Shown here in pieces: positions 25,638 through 34,350 of a stretch of 64,000 bases of DNA; the stretch's first letter is position 1; the number at the start of each line of letters is the position of its first letter. Under the pieces are notes generated by a model. That model ran no database searches. It was not told the DNA's origin and worked only from the letters and a program-made list of their open reading frames with translations. The stretch comes from Parasphingorhabdus cellanae. GTDB lineage: Bacteria; Pseudomonadota; Alphaproteobacteria; Sphingomonadales; Sphingomonadaceae. The stretch covers positions 1,116,001 through 1,180,000 of the forward strand of contig NZ_CP071794.1 in assembly GCF_017498565.1 (NCBI RefSeq), read 5' to 3'. A program made the translations under genes and the position numbers.

Positions 25638-27041
25638 TTATCGCTTGGTGGACAGTCTCGCTAATATATCTGACGCAAATAAACTCAGCGTATCATCGCG
25701 CGCACCCATTATCACAATGCGATCGCCCGACTGCGCTATATCGACAATATGCCGGCCGCAATCCTCACGATCCGCTATATGTTGAGCATTTCCCCCGGCT
25801 GCCTTCACGGCATCGGTGATAGACTGGCTGCCAATACTGCGATCAACAGTACCGCCGAAATAAACCGGATCACACAGGATCACGCGGTCATTCTCGTCCA
25901 ATAGTGCGGCAAAAACCTCCGCCAGTTCCGCGCCCATTTTATGGATCGGTCCAAAACCGTGGGGCTGAAAAAAAGCGATGATACGACCTGGAAACGCTTT
26001 CATCGTTTTCAGGGTTGCAGCGATCTTATCCGGGTTGTGTCCGAAATCATCGATGACGCTAATGTCATTCTCCGTTCCGACAACATCAAACCGCCGGGCC
26101 AGGCCGCCAAAAGTGGCGATAGCCGCGACACTGGTTGTAACTGGCACACCTGCTGCTGATGCTGCCGCAATGGCGGCTAGCGCGTTGGCAATATTGTGAC
26201 GACCTGGCACTTGCATGGTGACTGGAAAATCATTCCCCTCAGCAGACAAGGTAAAGCGGCTACTGATCGGTGCTTCTTCTATTTCTGTGGCTCGAAAGTC
26301 TGCCCCTTCGGAAAAGCCAAAGCTGATCGTATCATTCAGATCAAGGCCTTCGATCAAGGCAATGGTCTCGGCATCATCCCTGTTCCAGACACAGCGCTTC
26401 GCCTTGCTGGCGAAATCCCCAAATAGCTGGCGCAATTCCTCAAGGCTTTTGTGATCCAGACTGACATTGTTGAGCACGGCTATTTCAGGGTCAAACAAAG
26501 CGATAGAACCATCGCTCTCATCCACCTCACTGACCATGATATTACCATCACCGACCCGCGAACTGGCGAAAGGCGCATCATCCGCGACAAAATTTTTCAT
26601 CACCGCGCCGTTCATGATGGTCGGATCTAAGCCAGCCTCGGTCAGTATCCAGCCGATCATGCCAGTTACGGTTGATTTACCGCTGGTTCCACCGATAGCG
26701 ATACTGCGCGGCGAGCCATTAAACTGTTCCGCGAGCAATTCCGCGCGGGTCATGCGGGCACAGCCGAGGCTGTTGGCCTTGGCAACATCCGGTACCGTAT
26801 CTTCGATAGCTGCCGATGCGATTAATATCTGATCACGCGAAGTCAGCCCGCTGCCATCTTGCGCAAACAGGCCGACGCCTTTGGCTTTCAACCATTCAAA
26901 CTTGGCTGCGAGCCGCCCCTGATCCAATGCCCGGTCAGAACCTGATACGTCTGCGCCGCTTTCCCGGACAATCATTGCCAGCGGCAACATGCCTGATCCG
27001 CCGATGCCACAGAAATAATAGGATTTGTCTTTACTCATCAT
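25638..27041 (-). CDS. Mur ligase, probably Mpl-like UDP-MurNAc:murein-tripeptide ligase
   Basis: A 467-residue ligase of the MurC/Mpl group. The N-terminal Rossmann domain opens with FCGIGGSGMLPLA; the ATP site GGTSGKST is at residues 117-124. The central NNVSLDHKSLEEL and the C-terminal domain starting at VIDDFGHNPDK are family features. By sequence alone it could be MurC, but it lies outside a cell-wall cluster and is divergent from an LD-carboxypeptidase, the other enzyme of murein-peptide recycling. This makes an Mpl-type role (rejoining the recovered tripeptide to UDP-MurNAc) the better guess. Two adjacent ATG codons are possible starts. Confidence 0.8.
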   Translation of the reverse strand: MMSKDKSYYFCGIGGSGMLPLAMIVRESGADVSGSDRALDQGRLAAKFEWLKAKGVGLFAQDGSGLTSRDQILIASAAIEDTVPDVAKANSLGCARMTRAELLAEQFNGSPRSIAIGGTSGKSTVTGMIGWILTEAGLDPTIMNGAVMKNFVADDAPFASSRVGDGNIMVSEVDESDGSIALFDPEIAVLNNVSLDHKSLEELRQLFGDFASKAKRCVWNRDDAETIALIEGLDLNDTISFGFSEGADFRATEIEEAPISSRFTLSAEGNDFPVTMQVPGRHNIANALAAIAAASAAGVPVTTSVAAIATFGGLARRFDVVGTENDISVIDDFGHNPDKIAATLKTMKAFPGRIIAFFQPHGFGPIHKMGAELAEVFAALLDENDRVILCDPVYFGGTVDRSIGSQSITDAVKAAGGNAQHIADREDCGRHIVDIAQSGDRIVIMGARDDTLSLFASDILARLSTKR

Positions 27042-27114
27042 CCCCCGCTATGGCCTCGACAGCTTTTTGGCAATTGCATTGACGTAAAAATATGATCGGG
27101 GGAGTGAAAAGATA

Positions 27115-27948
27115 GTGGGACAGGTTAGGATCGGCATTTGTGCACCATCAACGCCCTTATATCCGGAAGAAGCCGAACAGCTCATTTCTCTCATCGGCCA
27201 AAGCCATCCCGAAGCCGAGCTGGTCTTTCATGATCAATGCTTTGCCATAGAAGGGCATTTTGCGGGGAAAGATGACCTGCGATCATCCGCTTTCGTATCT
27301 TTAGCCAATGATCCGTCCCTTGATGCCGTCTGGTTTGCGCGTGGTGGCTATGGCGCAGCGCGTATTGCCGATGATATTCTGGCGCAATTGGCTCCAGCGG
27401 CGCATGGTAAAAACTATATGGGCTATAGCGATGGCGGTAATTTGCTCGGAGCTTTGTATAAAGCCGGCATTGGTACACAAGCTCATGGTCCGATGCCGGT
27501 CGACATGCGGCGCGATGGCGGCATGGCAGCCGTAAACCGGGGATTAGATTGGCTGGTGCGGCAGGATAAAGCAGCGCTGGAACCGCATATTGAGACAGGC
27601 CAGAAATATGCTGCATTCAACCTGATGACTTTGGCGATGATGGTCGGAACGCCGTTGCTGCCCGACATGGAAGGTCATGTCTTGATGATCGAGGAAATCG
27701 CCGAATATCTCTATGCTTTCGACCGCGCCCTTTTCAACGTCACCACGTATCTGGCGGACAAAGGCCTGGCGGGGCTACGTTTGGGTCGGGTCAGCGACGT
27801 GCCAGAAAATAACCGTCCATTTGGCGAAGAAGCGGAAGAAATCGTCCTACGTCTTTGTGACCGATACGACATTCCCTATTTGGGCAGCGCCGATATCGGC
27901 CATGATGTAGATAACAAAGTCGTACCCTTCGGAGTCATAGCCGCTTGA
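27115..27948 (+). CDS. LD-carboxypeptidase (S66 family, LdcA-like)
   Basis: A 277-residue S66 peptidase. The nucleophile elbow is GYSDGGNL with Ser105; RGGYGAARI precedes it, and the Glu and His of the triad are in MIEEIAEYLYAFDRAL and SADIGHDVDNKVVPFG. LdcA removes the terminal D-Ala from murein tetrapeptides in the cytoplasm so that the tripeptide can be re-used. No signal peptide is present, which fits. It starts at GTG 27115, 73 bases from the divergent Mpl-like gene; the two may share a control region. Confidence 0.88.
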   Translation: MGQVRIGICAPSTPLYPEEAEQLISLIGQSHPEAELVFHDQCFAIEGHFAGKDDLRSSAFVSLANDPSLDAVWFARGGYGAARIADDILAQLAPAAHGKNYMGYSDGGNLLGALYKAGIGTQAHGPMPVDMRRDGGMAAVNRGLDWLVRQDKAALEPHIETGQKYAAFNLMTLAMMVGTPLLPDMEGHVLMIEEIAEYLYAFDRALFNVTTYLADKGLAGLRLGRVSDVPENNRPFGEEAEEIVLRLCDRYDIPYLGSADIGHDVDNKVVPFGVIAA

Positions 27949-27956
27949 GGTCGGAG

Positions 27957-28520
27957 CTAAGCTTTTAAATCTGGATCCAGCTCCAAGCCCTCATCGAGCT
28001 GAACGCCATAGCTGTTCAACATCATTGAAACCTGGGTATATTGACCAACGGTCATGACCAGATCCATACGCTGCTTCTCGGTCAGTTCCGAAAGGTCTGA
28101 CCAGGTGGCATCAGACACGAAACTATCACTGGTCAGCTCATCGGTCGCTCGCAACATCGCCGCTTCCAAAGGCGACCAACCCGGCGCATCCGGCCCCTTC
28201 TTGATCCGTTCAATCTCTTCATCGGTTATCCCGGCATCCTTGCCGATGCGGACATGCTGCGCCCATTCATAGCCGGATTTCCAGTTAAACCCGGTCCGCA
28301 ATATGATGATTTCCCGCTCGCGCTCCGGCAGGCTGTTGTGGCGTGACAGCATGTAGCCGCCCCACCACATAAATGCTTTGAACGCTTTTGGTGCGTGGGC
28401 CAACGTGCGGAAGATGTTGAGCACAGGGCCTTGCTGGAAACGCTCGCCCAGCATCGCCTTTTGTTCATCGTCCATTTCCGCATCGGATAGCGGTGTGATG
28501 CGAGGCTTGTTCAGCCGCAT
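27957..28520 (-). CDS. carboxymuconolactone decarboxylase (CMD) family protein
   Basis: A 187-residue alpha-helical protein of the CMD/AhpD superfamily, with the core LPEREREIIILRTGFNWKSGYEWAQHVRIGKDAGI. There are no cysteines at all, so the CxxC peroxidase site of AhpD is absent; this is the decarboxylase-like branch. The ATG overlaps the stop of the upstream YghU-like gene by one base, so translation is coupled. The substrate is unknown. Confidence 0.85.
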   Translation of the reverse strand: MRLNKPRITPLSDAEMDDEQKAMLGERFQQGPVLNIFRTLAHAPKAFKAFMWWGGYMLSRHNSLPEREREIIILRTGFNWKSGYEWAQHVRIGKDAGITDEEIERIKKGPDAPGWSPLEAAMLRATDELTSDSFVSDATWSDLSELTEKQRMDLVMTVGQYTQVSMMLNSYGVQLDEGLELDPDLKA

Positions 28521-29416
28521 TATTCCGGCGCTTCGACTTCGCCGCGCGCGATCCGTTTATCCTGAGTGTTGGTTTCGAAATCGCTGGCATCATGGCGTTC
28601 GTGCAGCTGCGTTTCGGGCTCGCCATAGGGACGGTTGACCATCATGCCGCGTTTGACGGCTGCCCGTTCACCCACTTGCGCGGTCCAGCGCTGGACGTTT
28701 TTATAATCCTGCACAGACAGAAACTCGCCGGCTTCATAAAGAACACCACGCGCTAACCCGCCATACCATGGGAAGATCGCCATATCCGCGATACTATAGT
28801 CATCGCCTGCAAAATATTCATTGTCGGCCAAATGGCGGTCGAGCACATCCATCTGTCGCTTCACTTCCATCGCATAGCGGTTGATCGGATATTCAAATTT
28901 TTCAGGCGCATAAGCATAGAAATGCCCAAAACCGCCGCCAAGGAAAGGCGCGCTGCCCATTTGCCACATCAACCAGTTGATCGTTTCCGCGCGCGTCGCA
29001 CCGTCCTTAGCAAGGAACATATCGAACTTCTCAGCCAGGTAGATCAGCATGGAACCCGATTCAAACAACCGAGTTGGCGGGGTTGTGCTGTGATCCAGAA
29101 GCGCCGGGATCTTGCTATTAGGATTAATGTCGACAAAGCCGCTGCCAAATTGCGCGCCTTCGCCAATATTGATCAGCCATGCATCATATTCCGCAGCGCT
29201 TACGCCCGCTTCCAAAAGCTCTTCGAACATGATCGTGACCTTCACCCCATTGGGCGTGCCGAGCGAATAGAGCTGAAAAGGATGCTTTCCGACCGGCAGT
29301 TCCTTGTCGTGGGTAGGCCCTGCAATCGGGCGGTTGATATTGGCAAATCGCCCGCCGCTTTCCGAGTCCCAGGTCCAGACTTTAGGCGGGGTATATTCGG
29401 GAAGATTGTCGGTCAT
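28520..29416 (-). CDS. yghU: glutathione S-transferase-family disulfide oxidoreductase (YghU-like)
   Basis: A 298-residue protein that matches YghU from end to end. It has the long N-terminal extension (YTPPKVWTWD, NRPIAGPTHDKELPVGKHPFQLYS), a thioredoxin-like GST N domain with NGVKVTIMFEEL, and a helical C domain. YghU/YfcG enzymes bind two glutathiones and reduce organic disulfides rather than conjugating. The Shine-Dalgarno ggaag precedes the ATG. It forms a two-gene unit with the CMD gene. Confidence 0.92.
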   Translation of the reverse strand: MTDNLPEYTPPKVWTWDSESGGRFANINRPIAGPTHDKELPVGKHPFQLYSLGTPNGVKVTIMFEELLEAGVSAAEYDAWLINIGEGAQFGSGFVDINPNSKIPALLDHSTTPPTRLFESGSMLIYLAEKFDMFLAKDGATRAETINWLMWQMGSAPFLGGGFGHFYAYAPEKFEYPINRYAMEVKRQMDVLDRHLADNEYFAGDDYSIADMAIFPWYGGLARGVLYEAGEFLSVQDYKNVQRWTAQVGERAAVKRGMMVNRPYGEPETQLHERHDASDFETNTQDKRIARGEVEAPE

Positions 29417-29450
29417 GGTCAGGCTTCCATTCTTGGATTGTCAGATGTCA

Positions 29451-29936
29451 TTAAGACGGACTACTACAATTCTCGGGTAAAGTTCTAGAATAAGGTTCTT
29501 TCAGGCCGAAAAGATAAATTTTCCTGACTGGTCCTTTGACATCTCCACGAGCGGGATAACGTGGGTACGTTTCCAAATTCATCTTCCAGTCCGTTTTCCA
29601 ATTCTGACCACGATTCTTCTTTAAAACAAATGTGCCATCAGCTTGCGCCTCTGGCTCTAACCAATGATCTAACAGAACCATTCGCGCGCGCTTGCCATGT
29701 CTCATAGCTACTTTCATCAACGGCAAATTGGCTTGATCGATCTTGAGATCAGACCCGTCAATAGACCAATTAGGCGCACCAGGCGATGTGTAGCAACCAG
29801 CCAATATACCCAAATCAATCGTCGGAATTGGCTCGTTATCAGTGTTCCATAAGAAAACCCCAACCCCAATCAAAGCAATAGCAGGCATTACTGTTACAAT
29901 TTTGCCGGTGACAGTATTATCCCATGTGTCGAACAT
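29451..29936 (-). CDS. hypothetical protein with one N-terminal membrane segment
   Basis: A 161-residue protein with a hydrophobic segment near the N-terminus (GKIVTVMPAIALIGVGVFLW) and a soluble remainder of about 130 residues rich in Asp, Trp and basic residues. No domain was recognised. The ATG at 29936 is preferred to the adjacent GTG. It lies between yghU and a small lipoprotein gene on the same strand. The function is unknown. Confidence 0.65.
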   Translation of the reverse strand: MFDTWDNTVTGKIVTVMPAIALIGVGVFLWNTDNEPIPTIDLGILAGCYTSPGAPNWSIDGSDLKIDQANLPLMKVAMRHGKRARMVLLDHWLEPEAQADGTFVLKKNRGQNWKTDWKMNLETYPRYPARGDVKGPVRKIYLFGLKEPYSRTLPENCSSPS

Positions 29937-29997
29937 CACCGCCTACTCCCTTAATAGACTTATCACTGCAAAGTTGATCACGGCGTATTTCTAATAT

Positions 29998-30423
29998 CTA
30001 TTCCTTCCGCGTGAAACGCGATGTTCTCCCGCGGGTGCCATCAATGTAGCTAAGTTCTTTTTCTGACACGGAATAAAGCAGATAGCAGGCCTGTTTTTCT
30101 TTGCCGTGCAAAATGAAAGCTTTGCCCTGCCTATCCCTGTTCTGGGTCTTGCAGCTGTCGACAAAGACAATCGGGACGGCATATTGCGGGTCGCCGGCAT
30201 AGCCTTCCTGAAAGTTGCTACCTTCTATCGTGATGGTCCGGTTTGGGTCTTCATCGGACGCCCAACTCCCTTGCATCTCCGCAAGCGGGCCAGTGTCTGC
30301 AGCAGCCGGATCGATGGCTACCGCCTCGTCTTTAGCATCGTCAACGGATGCCTGATCTCCGGCCGCGCAAGACACCAGCAATAAGCTGGTTAGCGCAAGG
30401 CCGGAGAGCAATATAGGCTTCAT
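29998..30423 (-). CDS. small lipoprotein of unknown function
   Basis: A 141-residue lipoprotein. The ATG at 30423 gives MKPILLSGLALTSLLLVSCAAG, a clean lipobox signal with the Cys at residue 19. The mature part is short: an acidic linker, then a small beta-rich domain (SWASDEDPNRTITIEG, VPIVFVDSCKTQ, LLYSVSEKELSYI). It starts 17 bases after the cyclophilin stop and is likely co-transcribed with it. Nothing points to a specific function. Confidence 0.75.
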   Translation of the reverse strand: MKPILLSGLALTSLLLVSCAAGDQASVDDAKDEAVAIDPAAADTGPLAEMQGSWASDEDPNRTITIEGSNFQEGYAGDPQYAVPIVFVDSCKTQNRDRQGKAFILHGKEKQACYLLYSVSEKELSYIDGTRGRTSRFTRKE

Positions 30424-30440
30424 GGCAGACCGTGCCGTGT

Positions 30441-30890
30441 TCAACCGAGTGTCACATTTTTGATCGAACCAGGCTCTGCTGGTGGTTCACCCTTGGGCAG
30501 CGCATCGACAGCATCCATCCCGCTCGTCACTTCACCCCAAACGGTATATTGGCCATCCAGAAATCCAGCGTCGTCCAAGCAGATGAAAAACTGGCTGTTC
30601 GCGCTGTTCGGGTCCATTGTCCGGGCCATCGAACAAACACCACGTGCGTGAGGTTCCTGGCTAAATTCTGCCGGAATATCTGGCTTGTCGGAGCCGGACA
30701 TGCCGGTACCGGTTGGATCACCGCCCTGCGCCATAAAGCCATCAATCACGCGGTGAAAAACCACACCATCGTAAAAACCTTCTGATGCCAGCTCAGTAAT
30801 TCGCTCGACATGACCAGGGGCCAGGTCAGGACGCAATTTGATTTCAACATCGCCAGTATCGAGGTGGAGGGTCATTTTTTCGTGCGCCAT
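30441..30890 (-). CDS. peptidyl-prolyl cis-trans isomerase, cyclophilin type
   Basis: A 149-residue cyclophilin without signal peptide, so cytoplasmic and PpiB-like. The catalytic Arg lies in VVFHRVIDGFMAQGGDP, and RGVCSMART and NSANSQFFICLDD are the conserved following motifs. It catalyses prolyl bond rotation during protein folding. It is divergent from mgtE with a 198-base gap. Confidence 0.93.
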   Translation of the reverse strand: MAHEKMTLHLDTGDVEIKLRPDLAPGHVERITELASEGFYDGVVFHRVIDGFMAQGGDPTGTGMSGSDKPDIPAEFSQEPHARGVCSMARTMDPNSANSQFFICLDDAGFLDGQYTVWGEVTSGMDAVDALPKGEPPAEPGSIKNVTLG

Positions 30891-31045
30891 GGGCTATTCC
30901 TTATATTTGCTGTTTTGGGTCGTGATTAATCTGGCTTTGCATATAGGGGGACGATTCAAAAAAATCACCCGCTGCTTTCGATAAATGTCACAAAAGATTG
31001 CAATTAAGGCAAAACAGCTACTACAAACCATCCGAACCAGACACC

Positions 31046-31077
31046 CCAATATTGAGACAAGCCAATATTGAGATAAG
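31046..31077 (+). repeat. 16-base tandem duplication in the mgtE leader
   Basis: Two adjacent copies of ccaatattgaga(c/t)aag with one difference. The second copy runs into the ribosome-binding site aaggga of mgtE, so the duplication lies at the translation start region. Confidence 0.7.
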
Positions 31078-31088
31078 GGAGCATCGCC

Positions 31089-32498
31089 ATGACCGAGATG
31101 ACAGACGCCCCTGATGCAGAAGACCTCGCGCCGCCTAGCCTGGATGATGATAACCGCCTGACCGATGAATTTGTCCGCTTGGTTTCGGAAGCCGTTGACG
31201 ACGGCGATAACAACCTCGCGCAGGAACTGGTTAACCCGCTGCATAATGCGGATATCGCCGATCTGTTCGAGCTGATCGACGAAGATGAACGGGCGCCGCT
31301 AGCCGGTGTGCTCGGTGATCTGGTCAGCGCGGATGTGCTCGCCGAGATGAACGAGCATGTTCGCGAAGACCTGATCGAAGTCCTTGAACCGGGTCAGATT
31401 GCTGACCTGACCGAACAGCTTGAGACCGATGACGCGGTTGCCATTATCGAGGATCTTGACGAAGGTGAACAGCAGGCGGTGCTGGCCGAACTGGAACCGG
31501 AAGATCGGGCGGCGATTGAAAGTGCTCTGACCTACGCGGAAGAATCCGCAGGCCGGATCATGCAACGCGATCTGGTTGCCGTACCAGAGCATATGAATGT
31601 CGGGCAGTTAATCGATTATTTGCGCGAACATGGCGATCTCACTACTGAATTCTGGGAAGTTTATGTCGTTGATCCCTCGCATAAGCCTGTTGGCACCTGC
31701 CAGCTGAGCTGGATCTTACGGGTCCCGCGCGACATTGCGGTTGCCGATATCATGAAGCGGGAACAGACCTTGATCCCTGTTGACATGGATCAGGAAGAAG
31801 TGGCGCTGCGTTTCCAGAAATATAACCTGATTTCCGCTGCCGTCGTCAATGAAGACGGTCGCCTGATCGGCATGATCACGGTAGATGACATTCTCCACAT
31901 TGTGGAAGACGAGGCCAGTGAGGATGTGCTGCTACTCTCTGGTGCTGGCGAAGGTGATATTAACGAGCCAATCCGGGATAGTTACAAAGCACGAGTCAGA
32001 TGGCTGATCGCCAATCTGGCAACCGCAATGGTCGCGAGCTTCGTGATCTCGATATTCGGCGCGGCTATTGAACAGATGGTCGCGCTCGCCGTCCTCATGC
32101 CGATTGTGGCGTCCATCGGCGGTAATGCCGGTACGCAGACCATGGCCGTTTCCGTGCGCGCACTCGCAATGAACGAACTGACGCGATCCAACACCCGCCG
32201 GATCATTGTGCGCGAATTCCGCATCGCGATCCTCAACGGTGGGACCATCGCCATATTGATCGGAATTGGTACCGCCCTTGTCTTTGCCAATCCGATACTG
32301 GGCGGCGTGATCGCATTGGCCATGCTGATCAACATTGTAGTGGCTGGGTTTGCCGGGATATTTGTCCCCGTCATGCTTGAGCGCCTGAAACAGGATCCGG
32401 CACTGGCTTCTTCTGTATTCGTTACAATGATTACGGATACGATGGGGTTTTTGGCTTTCCTCGGCTTGGCGGTCGCAAGCGGGTTGGTTGGTTTTTAG
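31089..32498 (+). CDS. mgtE: magnesium transporter MgtE
   Basis: A 469-residue channel. A cytoplasmic acidic N domain (about residues 25-160) is followed by two CBS domains (about 160-285), a connecting helix and five membrane helices from about residue 300. The pore signature PIVASIGGNAGTQTMAVSVRAL is intact. In the known structures magnesium bound by the N and CBS domains closes the channel, so regulation is built into the protein. There is no room upstream for a recognisable M-box riboswitch. Confidence 0.95.
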   Translation: MTEMTDAPDAEDLAPPSLDDDNRLTDEFVRLVSEAVDDGDNNLAQELVNPLHNADIADLFELIDEDERAPLAGVLGDLVSADVLAEMNEHVREDLIEVLEPGQIADLTEQLETDDAVAIIEDLDEGEQQAVLAELEPEDRAAIESALTYAEESAGRIMQRDLVAVPEHMNVGQLIDYLREHGDLTTEFWEVYVVDPSHKPVGTCQLSWILRVPRDIAVADIMKREQTLIPVDMDQEEVALRFQKYNLISAAVVNEDGRLIGMITVDDILHIVEDEASEDVLLLSGAGEGDINEPIRDSYKARVRWLIANLATAMVASFVISIFGAAIEQMVALAVLMPIVASIGGNAGTQTMAVSVRALAMNELTRSNTRRIIVREFRIAILNGGTIAILIGIGTALVFANPILGGVIALAMLINIVVAGFAGIFVPVMLERLKQDPALASSVFVTMITDTMGFLAFLGLAVASGLVGF

Positions 32499-32507
32499 GC
32501 CGCTGAT

Positions 32508-33020
32508 ATGATTGAAACCGAAAGACTATTACTCCGCCCCCACATCGTTGATGATTTCGACGCCTTCAAAGCCATGTCACAAGACGCAGAGGTCATGCGG
32601 CATATTGGCCGTGGACCATCCACGGCCGACGAGGCATGGCTGCGGTTCCTGGCCCATTTTGGGCGATGGCAGATTCAAGGTTATGGCATATTTGCGGTCA
32701 TTGAAAAAGAAACCGGTCAATTTATCGGCGATGCCGGTTTCAGTAATTTTCATCGGGGCTTGGGCGCGAATTTTGATCCTTTTCACGAGGCGGCCTGGGT
32801 ATTGTCCACAGCGGGTCAAAATAAGGGATATGCCTTTGAAGCGATGACAGCAGCGCATATTTGGTTAGAAACGCAGTTCAAACCCAAGAAAACCGTGTGC
32901 ATCATCAGACCCGACAACAAGCCGTCAATCAAACTGGCCAGCAAGCTGGGATATCAAGAGACGGGCCTTGGCCGCTTTAAAGATAGCGACGTACTCATGT
33001 TCGAACGCACCTCTCTATAG
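32508..33020 (+). CDS. GNAT family N-acetyltransferase (RimJ/RimL type)
   Basis: A 170-residue acetyltransferase. The opening IETERLLLRPHIVDDFDAF is typical of the RimJ/RimL subgroup; the acetyl-CoA region follows (AGQNKGYAFEAMTAAHIW), then IIRPDNKPSIKLASKLGYQETG near the end. The gene begins nine bases after mgtE and is probably co-transcribed. Substrates in this subgroup range from ribosomal proteins to small molecules; nothing identifies this one. Confidence 0.88.
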   Translation: MIETERLLLRPHIVDDFDAFKAMSQDAEVMRHIGRGPSTADEAWLRFLAHFGRWQIQGYGIFAVIEKETGQFIGDAGFSNFHRGLGANFDPFHEAAWVLSTAGQNKGYAFEAMTAAHIWLETQFKPKKTVCIIRPDNKPSIKLASKLGYQETGLGRFKDSDVLMFERTSL

Positions 33021-33059
33021 CGCGCAAACCAGCATATCGCCTGTCCTTTGAAAATTCTA

Positions 33060-33497
33060 TTACTGTTTGCTCTTGAGAGCATGGGCTCCATAAACCGAGG
33101 CGAAATTGGCCATATCAAGATAAACCCTGTTGCGACTATCGGGGTCGATCATCTCGCAGATTAGAGCGTCAAAACCCGGCCGATTACCCGCAGCCGCATG
33201 GCGAAACATACGCAGCAGCAAAATCTCATCGGGCAACGTGTGCGGACAACAGGGGCGGCTAATTGTCAAGCTTTCCGGCCACGCGAAGCCAACGGCTTCA
33301 ACCAGGATCAAAAAGCGGCTCATGGCCAAATGGCTACCCAACCTGTCGCGTAAATAGGGCCGGGCATCCTGATAGCATTTCTGGCTCATGACCGCGACAC
33401 GCAAAGCCATGATAATCCGCGCCTCTGCGCTTGGAAGGGACATTAAATCGGGTAACGGCGTCATCAGCTTTTTAAGGTTGCCCGACCATATACCCAT
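33060..33497 (-). CDS. DUF6628-like hypothetical protein, possibly iron-regulated
   Basis: A 145-residue, mostly helical protein resembling a sphingomonad-specific family (I believe DUF6628), with the PCCPHTLPDEILLLRMFRHA segment near residues 83-102. The ATG at 33497 was chosen over upstream in-frame codons because aggagacg precedes it at ideal spacing. A 19-base Fur-box-like palindrome sits 40 bases upstream. No signal peptide or membrane helix is seen. The CC-x-H cluster might bind metal; that is a guess. Confidence 0.7.
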   Translation of the reverse strand: MGIWSGNLKKLMTPLPDLMSLPSAEARIIMALRVAVMSQKCYQDARPYLRDRLGSHLAMSRFLILVEAVGFAWPESLTISRPCCPHTLPDEILLLRMFRHAAAGNRPGFDALICEMIDPDSRNRVYLDMANFASVYGAHALKSKQ

Positions 33498-33536
33498 ATC
33501 AACGTCTCCTCTTTCTGACTCGAAACGTGATAATAT

Positions 33537-33555
33537 GATATTGATAATCATTTGC
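33537..33555. promoter_or_regulatory. Fur-box-like operator
   Basis: gatattgataatcatttgc matches the classical Fur box GATAATGATAATCATTATC at 16 of 19 positions by my count. It lies 40 bases upstream of the DUF6628-like gene (minus strand) and 107 bases upstream of the DUF1489 gene (plus strand). The surrounding DNA is AT-rich, so a chance match cannot be excluded. Confidence 0.55.
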
Positions 33556-33661
33556 AACTATAAAATAATATATGCGGCCAATTGTTTCCTGCGACCCACA
33601 ACAAACAGATCATACGCCAAGGCCGCTTGACTAATCCGGCCGCGCCCCACACATAAGTTCT

Positions 33662-34063
33662 ATGCCGCTCAACATGACGAAAATCGCGTTTCGCAGCGAA
33701 AGTCCCGCCACCTTACGAGCATGGCTGGAATCGCATAGAGAGATGGGCGAAGCCCGGCTTACCACGCGCTACCTGCCCAAACGTCATGCCGAAATGGTCG
33801 GCGGCTCCCTCTATTGGATTCACCAGAAAAAAATTGTCGGCCGCAGTCCGATTATCGGCTTCATGGACAATGGTGAAGGCCGCCAGTGGATCCGGCTGGA
33901 GCCAAGATTAATCGCTGTCCAAACCATCCCGCGCCGCGCGCACCAGGGCTGGCGCTATCTCGAAGAAAAAGATGCACCGCCTGATTTGGGGGAAGGCGCT
34001 GAAGGGGCAGAAGAAATGCCTGCTGAAATGCTGGGCGAGCTGTCAAAACTCGGGCTCGTCTGA
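33662..34063 (+). CDS. DUF1489 family protein
   Basis: A 133-residue protein of the alphaproteobacterial DUF1489 family, recognised by TTRYLPKRHAEMVGGSLYWIHQKKIVGRSPIIGF and by RRAHQGWRYLEEKDAPPDL toward the C-terminus. It is cytoplasmic and short, with no known activity. It is divergent from the DUF6628-like gene across the Fur-box-like site. The 287 bases that follow are AT-rich and show only a short palindrome (aatattcataatatt). Confidence 0.85.
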   Translation: MPLNMTKIAFRSESPATLRAWLESHREMGEARLTTRYLPKRHAEMVGGSLYWIHQKKIVGRSPIIGFMDNGEGRQWIRLEPRLIAVQTIPRRAHQGWRYLEEKDAPPDLGEGAEGAEEMPAEMLGELSKLGLV

Positions 34064-34350
34064 TATTTCTCAGTCGAATTGCACTTACTTGTAAATAAAT
34101 TCTCATTGCAATATCAAGGCGATAGCATTTTATTGCTCGCAACAGTGCTGGTAAAATATTCATAATATTCTCATCAACTTAACCTTCAAATAGGATAAAA
34201 ACGCCTATTTTGCAGACACTTGCATGTCCATTTTTTCCAATTGGCGGCAATGACTTAGCTGTATCTCCTGTCCCAGAAGCAGCGATCCTCCTCCAGAGAA
34301 ACTGGACGCAGCTTCAGGTCGCATTTTCTTATTTTCAAGGAGATGTAAAA

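Noticed and set aside
34156..34170. Perfect palindrome aatattcataatatt upstream of the haloperoxidase gene
   Set aside because: It is AT-only apart from one C and expected by chance in this AT-rich gap.
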